Assembly: GCA_947170225.1 (NCBI GenBank)
Contig: CAMVSQ010000008.1
Location: forward strand, 1 to 43,865
Direction: 5' to 3'
Source of the DNA: an uncultured bacterium
GTDB taxonomy: Bacteria; Patescibacteriota; Gracilibacteria; Absconditabacterales; Absconditicoccaceae
Length of the DNA stretch: 43,865 nucleotides
Position 1 is the first letter of the stretch. Each line of letters begins with the position of its first letter. A model generated the notes under the pieces. The model searched no databases, was not told the DNA's origin, and saw only the letters and a program-made list of their open reading frames with translations. This document shows positions 1 to 9,024 of this stretch, piece after piece. The translations under genes and the position numbers were made by a program.

Positions 1-182
1 TATAAAAATCAGGGTAAGATAAATGAAAAACTTTGCTAATTTACTTCTTTTTTTTGTCATTTTTGAAATTGAAAATAAAATTTGTATTTAGTAGATTAAG
101 TTTTTTTGTTTTATATTCAAGATGGAATTGATTTTATCTTTTATATCTGTATAATGAGGTGTGTAAAATAAAAAATAAAATC

Positions 183-305
183 ATGATGATATCGTTTGAA
201 GATTATCAAGATCTCTATGGATCTGTGGATGAGCTAGATTTGCCGTTTTATGCAAAAGAATATATAAACGGTGTTTTGTATGTTTATCCAGAATTAATCC
301 CTTAA
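183..305 (+). CDS. small acidic hypothetical protein (40 aa)
   Basis: The ORF opens with ATG ATG and closes with TAA directly at the left arm of a terminator hairpin, which supports a genuine short transcript. The product is acidic (many Asp, Glu and Tyr) with no membrane segment and no motif I recognise. Its glycines use GGA and GGT and it has no in-frame TGA, unlike most larger genes here. A possible weak upstream promoter lies in the AT-rich stretch before it. Function unknown; a chance ORF cannot be excluded. Confidence 0.4.
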   Translation: MMISFEDYQDLYGSVDELDLPFYAKEYINGVLYVYPELIP

Positions 306-331
306 GACTTCTATATTTAGAAGTCTTTTTT
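304..331. terminator. bidirectional rho-independent terminator
   Basis: A 10-bp perfect stem (304-313 with 318-327), 4-nt loop and a T run follow. It sits between the small plus-strand ORF and the 3' end of the minus-strand PP-loop gene, and overlaps both stop codons, so it can serve both convergent genes. Confidence 0.85.
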
Positions 332-1238
332 ATAAATATTTTATATTTAAATTTCAAAAATCTTTTAATTTTTGTACTTTCTCTCTATAAAAATCAATTA
401 TATCATTTTCATTAAATCAATCTTTTATGATTTTTATTATTGCTAGAGGTCAGCTTGTCTCTACTAAGCAAGCAATTTTGTATTGAGGATTGTCTTTCGT
501 TAATTCAAATAATTTCTCGTTGTCTGAATTGTCTCTTCACAAAATTGCAAATCATCGGTCAAAAATTTTTAGTCTTCAGTATTTTATTAGTTCTGTATCC
601 AAAGATAAAGTATTTTCTTTGAAGTTGTCAAAAAGAGATTTTAATTTTTCACTATATCATTGTTGAGTCAAAAGGCATCATCATCCTGGCATTTCAAATC
701 ATACAAGTCAAAAATCTTTTGCTAGCTGTAATTGTCTGTGTCTTCATCTTCAACTAATATCTAGTAATTTATTTCTATCGACTAATCATTTTTTTTCGTA
801 TTCTGTTTCTGGTAAAAGTTTGGCAGAAAGTGGTCTGAGGATTTCTTTACCAGAAATTTTATTTACTGATTTTAGTCAGCTGGAAGTTTGGCTCATGGGT
901 CTTTGTCCTAGTACTTCTCCAGATGCTAAAATATCAAATAATTCTTTTTTTGCGATTTCAAAGGCTGTTTTTATCATAAATCAGTGGCAGTCGATACATG
1001 GATTCATATTTTTTCCATATCAATATTTGGGATTTTTTAATATTTCAAGATGTTGGCTTGAAATATCAGCAATTTTTATTTTAATTCAATTTTGTTTGGC
1101 TAGAATTTCTGCTTTTTCTTTGCCAAAAAATGGTGTACAAAAAGTGAGTGCTGTACAGTCAATTCACTGAGATTCAAGTACTTTTAGTGCCAAAATACTA
1201 TCTAGTCATCATGAAAATAGGACGAGTGCTTTTGTCAT
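330..1238 (-). CDS. PP-loop ATPase, ThiI/MnmA-like tRNA thiolation family
   Basis: The 302-aa product starts MTKALVLFSGGLDSILALK, the SGGxDS PP-loop that binds ATP for adenylation of a tRNA uridine; both glycines are TGA. Further family hallmarks are KNPKYGYGKNMNPCIDCH (about 72-90, a CxxC pair), ASGEVLGQRPMSQ (about 108-120), LRPLSAKLLPE and a GGGCLLT segment near 205. These match the family of PP-loop proteins annotated as ThiI-like or tRNA thiouridylase-like, as known from archaea and anaerobic bacteria. The sulfur donor and target base cannot be told from sequence. The start was chosen as the first ATG before the PP-loop. It converges on the small ORF at 183 and shares its terminator. Confidence 0.85.
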
Positions 1239-1361
1239 TTTGGTTTGAATGATAAATTATTTGTTGTGATATTAATGAATTCTTTTTTAAAATCTATTGA
1301 AAATTATTTTGTTTGATGGTTTATATTCTATATTGACTTTTGTCTTTAAATATGTATAGTT

Positions 1362-2987
1362 GTGTTTGAGTTTATTTTTTTTGAATTATTCTTGGCTAGA
1401 GAAAGTTTTGAAAATAGTAAAGAAACTAGATGAATATTGCAGATATTGGATAATTTAAAGAAAATGGGATCAGAATATTTGTACAATATTTTTTCTCGTA
1501 AAGAAAAAAAAGATGAAATTATAGAACCAGAAGAAATTGTACAAAAACACACATATAAGTGGTTGTATAGTCATGCAAAATTAAAATTTTCTAGCAGATT
1601 TTTATCTTGAAATATTGATGATATTGTTTTGGAGGATATTGTTTCTAAATCGTGTGATGATTATTTTGATTTTATAAAAAAAATGATAAAAGAAGTAAAT
1701 GTACAGTATGCAACGAAACTTGGTGAAATATTGAAAACAAGAGATAATAAAAAAATATTTGAATATATTGAAAAAGTATATGTAGAAAATAAATTGCTTT
1801 TTTTTTATGCTTGGAAAACTTATTGTATTTCCGAGTTTGAAAAATCATTATTTAATGATGAAAATTTGGATATTGACCTTGAAATAAAAGAAAATATGAT
1901 AAATCAATTATTTGAAAAATATCCAAAAGCAAAAAAGCATATGTGAAATATTGGAATACAAAAGTGAAAACAGCTAAAATTGGATTTTGTAAAAATGGGT
2001 AAATATGCAATTAAACCCAAATTGGAAGATAAAATAATTGAAAATACAGCCTTTTTTATGGATTTGAGTTTGCAAGAATTATTTATTTTTGTTTGATTTG
2101 CCAAATTATTTTTGGAGAGTGAAAAAAATTTGGTGTATAAAGAGTATTTAAAATATTTTTATCAATTTTTGGAAAAAAAATTTAGAGATTCACACAACGA
2201 TATTTTAGAAAAAGAGGAAAGAAAGCAAAAGACACAAATTCAAAATTTGGAAAAAATTGAAAACAAAAAGAATGCAGAAGAAAAAATTGAAATATCAGAA
2301 ATTACGGTGGTAGAAAAAAATGAATTACCAGAAGAGATGGTCTTTGATTTGAAAGAATATTTTGGTGGCTATTTGGATGATGATTTGGAAAGATCTTTGA
2401 GAAATAGTAGAAAAATATATAAAACTAAATGGTTTGAGAAATTTTGAGTTGATCAAGCATTTTTTGAGATTTTGGATAAATATGGATTTTTGTGTGAAGA
2501 TGAGGAATTACAAGAAAATGTGGAAACTAAATCTGTGCAAATAACTCAAGAAGAATATTTTGAAGATAATAATATTGTTGAAGATGAAAGATTGGTGAAA
2601 TTGAAAGTTATGATTGAAAAAATTTCTAAAACTTATAATATTGCACAAAAAGTGGATCTTTATATCGAAGCTTTAAGTATTTTTTATGATATAGAAGATA
2701 AAAAGGGCTTGTGAGAAAAAATGTTTAACTCTATTAAATCTGATATCCGTATTTTGAAGTGAATTGAGTCTGTTTTGTATAAAATTTTAAATTGACAGAA
2801 AGAAGATATAAAGACATCTGGGGTGAGAAAAAGAAAAAGATACTTTAGGTTTGATGTGTGATACAATACTGGATATAGGATAGTATTGCAAGATCAAGAT
2901 ACCACAAATAGAAAAATAATTATAGATTTTGCTAAACATGATACATATTCAGATAATATTCAGTATTATTTGAAAAGTATTGATTAA
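1362..2987 (+). CDS. large acidic hypothetical protein
   Basis: One open frame of about 541 codons runs from just after a TAA at 1347 to TAA at 2985, broken by several TGA codons that would split it in the standard code. It is Lys/Glu/Asp/Phe-rich, with a charged, probably coiled-coil stretch around 2190-2300 and no signal peptide. Two segments resemble each other (around 1371-1430 and 2075-2170, both with an ELF-like hydrophobic start followed by charged helices), hinting at an internal repeat. I do not recognise a family. The start is uncertain: GTG 1362 is the longest choice, ATG 1464 the first ATG. A promoter-like TTGACT-N16-TATAGT at 1333-1360 would place transcription start inside the long form. 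It overlaps the next gene by 8 nt, suggesting translational coupling. Confidence 0.7.
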
Positions 2988-3462
2988 AAAAAGACAGTTT
3001 TGTTTTTGTATTACAATTTTAAATTTTGTTTTGATTTTTTGTTTCTTATCATTAACTTATAGTATATATTTGGTTTGTGTAAAAATTATATGGATTATTT
3101 TATACCATAATTTATACACTATGTATATAGTGTTGTCGTATATAGTTTCTAGTGTTTTGCTTTCTCTTTTTCATCTGGATTATGATATAAGATTTCAAGA
3201 AAATTTGTCGCAATCGTATACTGAAGAAGTGAATCATGATACAGAGTTAGATCTTGATGGTGAGAATGTGGATTTTGTTGGTATAAATAATTACAAAATA
3301 GTAAAAAACGATTTACCTCAAAAGACTGTTTTTGCGGATAGTAATCAGGATATAGATGTAAAAACAGTAGATTTTTTGGAAGAATATGAAGAATTGATAC
3401 TTTTTGATGATTTTGATTTGGAATATTGGGAAGATTTAGATGATTTTTTGGAAAATAGTTAG
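2980..3462 (+). CDS. membrane protein with acidic tail (unknown)
   Basis: This 160-aa ORF begins with TTG overlapping the stop of the preceding gene (TTGATTAA), a common coupling arrangement. An alternative ATG at 2938 in the same frame would add 14 residues. The N-terminal half holds two hydrophobic segments (about residues 8-30 and 42-62), leaving a strongly acidic C-terminal half rich in Asp and Glu. No family recognised. Position between the unknown 1362 gene and the SLH surface protein suggests a cell-envelope cluster, but that is inference from location only. Confidence 0.6.
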   Translation: MIKKRQFCFCITILNFVLIFCFLSLTYSIYLVCVKIIWIILYHNLYTMYIVLSYIVSSVLLSLFHLDYDIRFQENLSQSYTEEVNHDTELDLDGENVDFVGINNYKIVKNDLPQKTVFADSNQDIDVKTVDFLEEYEELILFDDFDLEYWEDLDDFLENS

Positions 3463-3472
3463 AAAGATTTTG

Positions 3473-3559
3473 ATGTTATTTGATCTTTCCAAGCAGATTT
3501 TCAAAATGTTTTTCTTTTTGTGTTATGGTATTGCTTTTGTTGTTTTTGTTGTCATATAA
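3473..3559 (+). other. signal-peptide-like ORF ended by TAA, upstream of and in frame with the SLH gene
   Basis: ATG 3473 opens a 28-codon frame with a basic start and a long hydrophobic run (MFFFLCYGIAFVVFVVI), ended by TAA at 3557. The same frame continues directly into the cysteine-rich SLH protein. The layout looks like a secretion signal separated from its mature protein by a nonsense codon, or by a sequencing or assembly error. Confidence 0.5.
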
Positions 3560-4549
3560 ATATCGATATGCAAAACTTTCCGCATATATTCTGCAGCAGT
3601 ATGTGATTGGACTTGTGATGAATGATATCATGAGGAAGATGATATTGCGTGATCTACAAATAAGATTTGTGTAAATAATGAAAAATTAGATTGAGTTGTT
3701 TGTACCCAACTAAATAAACCTGATAATTCTCACTTTAATATTACTACATGAGCATTAACATGGAGTTTTGATATAAATGATTATGTATGACAAACGTGTT
3801 CTTGGAGTTGTGATCAGTGATATGCTAGAACAAATAATGGTACTTGTGAAAAAATAAATAATTTGTGAGGTGGTGGATGATGAGGATGATGAACTGCTCC
3901 AAAAAAAGATGATTGTCCTAATTGAGATTTTTCACCAAGTTTTTATGATTGAATTTGTGGAGTTGAAGAAGAAATTTATGGTTGAAAGGTGGAAGAATGT
4001 TCTATAGAATGATCAACATATTCAAATGAAGAAAATGAAGCATATATGTATGCTTGTACAAATGATATTACTACAATTAGAAATATAGGAGATGCAAGAC
4101 TAAATGAATATATGACTAGAGCAGAAATGGCAAAATTTGTTTCACAATTTGCAGTGTCTGCATTGAAAAAGATTCCAAATACTGAAAAAGACTGTTCAGC
4201 ATTTGCAAATAGTATTTCATCGTATAATCAAGAGATGAAAGACTATATGGTAATGTCTTGTCAACTGTGACTTATGTGAATCCATACATCCAACTATACA
4301 GCTATAGATGATTTCATGCCAAATAAAACAGTATCTAGAGCTGAATTTGCTACAGTATTGTCTAGGATATTGTGGTGAAATAAATATGAATCATCTGATG
4401 AATCTGTATGGTATGTAAATAATTTAAATGCATTGAAAGAAAGTTGAATTATAACAAATACGGATCATACATTGATTGAATATAGATGAAATGTGATTTT
4501 GATGATATATAGATCGGCTAAAAATCATTGACTGATTTCGTCTGACTAA
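3560..4549 (+). CDS. cysteine-rich SLH-domain surface protein, N-terminus disrupted
   Basis: The open frame after TAA 3557 runs to TAA 4547 but has no good start codon at its head, so the true gene probably began at ATG 3473 or 3506. The mature part starts near AAVCDWTCDEGYH, followed by a second CSWSCDQGYA repeat: small Cys/Trp/Gly repeats like those in secreted proteins. Then comes a nine-glycine run written with GGT, GGA and TGA (around 3867-3893). S-layer homology domains follow, with TRAEMAKFVSQFA (about 4117) and SRAEFATVLSRIL (about 4335). SLH domains bind cell-wall polymers, so this is likely a surface-anchored protein. A terminator follows at once. If the TAA is real, the gene is a pseudogene unless it is bypassed. 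Confidence 0.65.
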
Positions 4550-4566
4550 AATGTAATATGTAAGAT

Positions 4567-4601
4567 AAAAAAGTCTTATTGTAAACGATAGGACTTTTTT
4601 T
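4567..4601 (+). terminator. rho-independent terminator after the SLH gene
   Basis: An inverted repeat AAAAAGTCTTAT / ATAGGACTTTTTT (one G-T pair) with an 8-nt loop is followed by a T run, 18 nt after the SLH stop codon. It also lies just past the end of the convergent flavoprotein gene. Confidence 0.8.
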
Positions 4602-4619
4602 GTAAGATAAATATTTTTT

Positions 4620-5735
4620 TTAAAAGTTTTGTCCACAGATTGCTCCACTACTCCATGCTCGTTGAAGATTAAATCATCAAGTTTTTCCTATGATATCCAA
4701 GCATTCTCAAATGAAAAAAAGATTTGCAACTTTTTTGCACTCAAAATTTGGTTTGATTTCATCCATGTCTACTCATCCACTGCTGACTTTTGCTTCTTCC
4801 AATGGTCTAAAATTTGTGATTTGGGTTATTATTTTTTGTTGTCATTCTGAGCATAGCACTGTGCTCGGCTCAAGCGAAGCGAGTCCCGTCTTCAGTGGGG
4901 TTAGCAGAGAAGAATCTAAAAATTTTTCAAGTTTTTTGGTCATTTCATTTGGAGTGATTTTGATATTAAATTTTCATTGTTTTTTAGTCATATATTCAGC
5001 GAGTCAGGCACTACAGTTGAAAATAGCTGGGCCAGATAATCATCGATGGGTAAACAAAATATTTCATTGATTTTCATAGATTGTTTTGTTTCAGTCTAGT
5101 ATTTCTACTTTTCAGCTAATGCTACTTCATGTAAGTGATGAAAAGTCAGTTTTGACCTCTAATCAACACAGCGCAGGAAAACTTGGAATGATTTTTAATC
5201 AAAATTGTTTTGCTATATCGATTCAAAAACTAGTTGCTCAGATTTGTGGATATGAAATTCATCATGTAGAAATCACTAAATTTTTGCACAAAAATTCACT
5301 TTGTTCCGTGGTGATTTTGAAAAAATCGTTTTCTTTTTTTACTTTTGTGATTGTGTGTCAAGTCTGGATTTCTGCATTATTCTCTTCACTTTTTTTAATC
5401 AAAAAATCTAATAATTCTTTTGATTTTCAGCTTTTTAGTATTACTCTGCCATTATCTTCAATATTGTATTTAATTCAATTTTCATCCAAATAATTCATGA
5501 AATCGTAGTTTGAGTATTTGTGAAAAACGGATGCTAGCATTTTTTTATTTTGTCAGAAATATCTGTCTGGGTCGATGTTTAAGTTTGTGAAATTACATCT
5601 TCATCATCCAGAAAGGAGAATTTTGTTTCATAGAGAGTTTTGTTTTTCTATGATTAATTTTTTGCTATTTTTTGAAGCATTTATCGAGCAAAAAAGTCCA
5701 CTGGCTCATCATCAGATGATTATTAAGTCGTACAT
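4620..5735 (-). CDS. BaiN/HI0933-type FAD-dependent oxidoreductase
   Basis: The 371-aa product begins MYDLIIIGGGASGLF, the FAD-binding dinucleotide fold (GGG all TGA), followed by KILLSGGGRCNFTN (about 40-53), VISTGGISYPQIG, a GLSGPAIFN segment and the C-terminal FIGECLDIIGKTGGFNL. These are signatures of the HI0933/YhiN/BaiN flavoprotein family. The position before AWSSG, normally Trp in NLQWAWSSG, is CGA, as is the residue before GLSGP in FTH-x-GLSGP. Residues about 273-298 (DSSLL...SEGQ) are foreign to the family and are encoded by a dispersed repeat inserted in frame. Physiological substrate unknown. The gene is convergent with the SLH gene. Confidence 0.9.
4841..4918. repeat. dispersed palindromic element inserted in frame in the flavoprotein gene
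   Basis: On the plus strand it starts GTCATTCTGAGC and ends near GAAGAATC, the arms shared with copies at 9676, 28445, 29868, 30065 and 32483. Between the arms are further GC-richer inverted segments (CACTGTGCTCGG, GCGAAGCGAG). Its length, 78 nt, is divisible by three, so the flavoprotein frame stays open; on the coding strand the right arm reads SEGQ with G=TGA. Confidence 0.8.
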
Positions 5736-5852
5736 ATTTGTATTAGTAATTGGAAATATTTGTGTATATGGTATGGTTTCTTTTTTTAAAATCAATATTT
5801 TATATTTGAAAAATGACTAAAATATAAGTTATTGTTTTGATCATTGTTTATA

Positions 5853-5880
5853 TTGAACTTTTGTTTATAATATTTATAAT
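5853..5880 (+). promoter_or_regulatory. sigma70-like promoter
   Basis: TTGAAC (5853-5858), 16-nt spacer, TATAAT (5875-5880), about 30 nt before the ATG at 5913. A second TATAAT overlaps at 5866-5871. Confidence 0.5.
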
Positions 5881-5912
5881 AAAACTATGTAGAACATATA
5901 AAAATAAAATTT

Positions 5913-6176
5913 ATGAAAAAATTTAATTGTGAATTAGTTGTATCGATCATAATGTTTGTATTTATGATCTTGTCTGTTGTGGCACTTTTTGTTTCTTTGA
6001 CATTTAGTGCCTTAAAAATATCTACAGTTGTTGATTTTCTGGCAATTGCTAGGTATTTATTGATTGGCTTTATGATCTGCATATTATTTGCTACAAAAAA
6101 ATCCCAGAGAAATTGATCTGGGATTTATTTGAAATTATTTAAGCTTTGCTGTAAACTTCGTTCTACTACTTTGTAG
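5913..6176 (+). CDS. small membrane protein, possible standard-code import
   Basis: ATG 5913 follows a good promoter. The first 67 codons encode a small protein with two hydrophobic helices (about residues 8-30 and 44-62) and no recognisable family. There is no internal TGA; its one internal glycine is GGC. The first TGA (6114) lies in the loop of a terminator hairpin, exactly where a standard-code gene would stop. In this organism's code the frame reads on through the hairpin to TAG at 6174 and adds 20 unlikely residues. Either the extension is rarely made because transcription stops first, or the gene was acquired from an organism using UGA as stop. Confidence 0.5.
6099..6130 (+). terminator. 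terminator hairpin containing the in-frame UGA
   Basis: AAATCCCAGA (6099-6108) pairs perfectly with TCTGGGATTT (6117-6126) across an 8-nt loop whose last three bases are the TGA of the upstream ORF. The T tail is short and interrupted. Confidence 0.7.
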
Positions 6177-6196
6177 CACGAGTTTCAGAATGACGA
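6155..6196. repeat. degenerate copy of the dispersed palindromic element
   Basis: ACTTCGTTC...AGTTTCAGAATGACG resembles the right arm of the dispersed element (CTTCGTTCAGAATGAC) with an insertion between its halves. It lies between the small membrane ORF and the trigger factor stop. Confidence 0.45.
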
Positions 6197-6200
6197 TGCT

Positions 6201-7403
6201 TTACAATCACATAACTTTTTCGTAAAGTTTCTTTTCTACATCCAAGTGTTCTCCTTTATTCCAATCAATATCTAATTCTAATTCTTTTGCTATTTGTTGT
6301 AAAATGAAGAATTTTTCCAAGCTATCTTGTGCGGCTTTTGATATATCTTCTACAAAAGCTTTTGCTTTTTCATCTCACAATTGTTGGAAATATTGTTTTA
6401 CTCCATTTTCTCATCCTAGTCTATCTTCCAAATTTTTGATTCTGGATTTAAATTCTTCGTGAATCAATGTTTGAGGGATTGTGATTGACATATTTTTTCA
6501 TCTAATGTCGTTGATGTACTCCTCTACTGATTTGATTAATTCGTTTTCATACTTTTGTCTTTCTATTTCTCATTTGATGTATGCTTTTAATTCTTTTTCG
6601 TTCTTTACATCTTTTTGATCTGGGAATAATTTTTGGATTTTTTCTTCTGTGAATTCTGGAAGAACTACTTTTTTGATGTCTTTGATTGTGATTTTAATTT
6701 TTTTTGCTTCTTTTTCTGATTTTCTCTTTTGGAATGTTGGTGGTAAATCTTTTTCTTTATAAGCTATTTCAAAGTCTTTCCCTTTTTCTTTTCAAATGAA
6801 TTGATCATAAAATTTAGCAAAATCTTTGTCTGTAAATTCTGGCTCTCATAGGTAAACTGTTCATTTTTCTATTTCGTTTCATTCTTTGTCCAAAAAACCT
6901 AATCCAATTTTTGAAACTGTGTCTTTTTGGATTTTGTCAGTATCTACATAATCTGCGTAATTTTTTTTCAGATTGGTCAAAGCATCATCTACTTCGGCAT
7001 CTGTTGCTTTTGATTCAATTTTTTTCATTTTATTTTTTTTCCATTTGTCGTCTTTGACTTCTACCTCTGGATAGATGTCTAATTTTACACTGATAGTCTT
7101 TTTTTCATCATCTTTGTTTAGATCATACGGCTCTCAGATAAATTTAATATCCTTATTTTCGTCCAAAATTGCTTTTAGTCATTCATTTATCAATTTTTCG
7201 TAAACTCACATTTCTATATATTCTGGATTGAGTTTTTCTTCTATGAGATGTTTTGGAGCATGTCATGCTCTAAATCATGGAACTTTTACATCTTTTCAAA
7301 AGATTTCGATCATTTGGTTTTTGGCATTTGATTTTTCGTCATCTGTGTATGTAACTTCGATTATGTAGTTACAGTTTGTTCATTTTTTTAATTTTTTTTC
7401 CAT
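6201..7403 (-). CDS. tig: trigger factor (ribosome-associated chaperone)
   Basis: The 400-aa product has the ribosome-binding N-domain with VPGFRAGHAPKHLIE (about 39-53), equivalent to the family's GFRxGxxP signature, written with TGA for Gly. A charged middle region and a helical C-terminal chaperone domain follow (NEKELKAYIKGEIERQKYE and onward). The peptidyl-prolyl isomerase domain between about 150 and 240 is divergent and insertion-rich. Length is a little under the usual 430-450 aa. It would bind nascent chains at the L23 exit site. It is transcribed divergently from the MATE gene; the shared 160-bp intergenic region must hold both promoters. Confidence 0.88.
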
Positions 7404-7502
7404 AACAAAAGATAATTGGGTAAAATATTGTGTGCATAAAGATTATTGAATTGATAATTTAATTCAAGAGAAAAAACTATTTTGCCAAATTTTGTATATA
7501 TT

Positions 7503-7533
7503 TTTTGTTTAGATTCTTTTTTGTTTAGATTCT
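7503..7533. repeat. 15-nt tandem direct repeat
   Basis: TTTTGTTTAGATTCT occurs twice (7503-7517, 7519-7533) in the divergent tig/MATE intergenic region, where it could overlap promoter elements. Function unknown. Confidence 0.6.
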
Positions 7534-7562
7534 CTTGATTTTGATAAATTAAACTTTAGACC

Positions 7563-8909
7563 ATGCAGACAGATATAAAACAACAATTACTAACCGAAAA
7601 ACCGACGAAACTATTGTTTAATCTTTCTATCCCTGCTATTATTGGGATGTTGGTTATTGGTTTATATTCATTGATGGATGGAATTTTTGCAGGAAACATT
7701 ATGTGACAAGTTGCTATGACCGCATGTAGTGTTGCGTTTCCACTGACTCTTTTAAATAATGGAGTTGCAGTTTTGCTATGAGTGGGATCGGCGTCGGTCC
7801 TTTCTCGTGCCATATGAAAATGAGATCAAAAAAAGATTGATTGAATAATGTGAAATCTAATATTTTGGGTCATTGTGTTTTCTTTGATTATTACCGTTGG
7901 TGGAATAATTTTTGCTCCACATTTTTTGTCAATGGTGGGTGCAACATGAGAGATTTTGGAATTGTGAGTTAGATATTTGAGAGTATTGTTATTAGAATCA
8001 TTGTTTGTAAACTTTATGCAGAGTGCAAATATGGTTATGCGTGGAGAGTGACTGATGAAAAAGGCGGTGTTGATTATGTGATGATGAGCGATACTAAACA
8101 TTATTTTGGATCCGATTTTTATGTATGCTATGTGAGAATATGTAATTGAATGAGCGGCTATTGCGACGATTATATCTCAAATAGTGCCAGCAGCGATTAC
8201 ATTGCATTATTTCTTGAAAAAGAGTAAAACAGTAAAAATCCACAAAATAGCACCAAACAAAGATATTTATCCAGAAGTATTTTCTGTATGAATCTCTGCT
8301 ATGCTTATGCAGGTATTGGCAATGGTAGCACAATCCCTATTGTATAAAATGGCGTTTAAATATTGATGAGATGCAGACTGAACACTAATGGCTGTGGCAT
8401 TGCGTGTATATGTATTTTCATTTATTCCGCTACGATGAATGAGCCAATGACTTCAACCAATAATCTGAACTAATTTTTGAGCAAAAAAATACGATAGAGT
8501 AAAACAGACGATGAAAGTATTTTTTGTATGATGAACTGTATTGGCAGCTTTAATTTGGATTCCAATGCTGGTTTTCCCAGGGCATATTTTGTCTCTTTTT
8601 TGAACAGAAGCAGAAATAATTCAAATGTGAGTAAATAATCTCAGAATTTGTTATTCAGCATTTATACTATACGGAATAATGATTATGATAATCACTTATT
8701 TCCAATCTATTTGAAATGGAAAAATAGCTGGAATAATGGTTATTCTCAGGCAATTGGTGCTATTTGTGCCAGCAGTTGTAATCTTGCCGATGATATTTGG
8801 AAAAATAGCTGTGTGGTTTGGTTTGCCGTTGGTAGATTTTATCGTTACTGTTATGTGATTACGACTGTTTGTAAAGTCTATTAAAAAATTGGATCAGCAA
8901 TTGATATAA
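7563..8909 (+). CDS. MATE family multidrug/toxin efflux transporter
   Basis: The 448-aa product has about 12 hydrophobic segments in two halves of six. Family signs are LLFNLSIPAIIGMLVIGLY at the start of helix 1, SLMDGIFAG just after, and in the second half GMSQGLQPIIGTNFGAKKYD, the typical MATE GxxQGxQPIxGxNxGA motif. MATE proteins export cationic compounds using Na+ or H+ gradients across the inner membrane. Many helix glycines are TGA, so the standard code would shatter the gene. The start is the first ATG. It sits 115 bp upstream of infB on the same strand. Confidence 0.9.
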
Positions 8910-9024
8910 AAAAATTTAATTTTAATTTCATTTTTACTTGAAATAGAAATAAATATTCGTACGATGAATTGGACAGGTTTTTCGTATTTTGAAAAATTAT
9001 TTATTTAGTCTTTTCTATTATCGT

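Noticed and set aside
23-91. 22-codon ORF starting MKNFANLLLFF
   Set aside because: Too short, no terminator, ribosome site or homology to support it.
1333-1360. TTGACT-N16-TATAGT as promoter of the 1362 gene
   Set aside because: It would start transcription inside the longest form of the gene; kept only as a remark on start choice.
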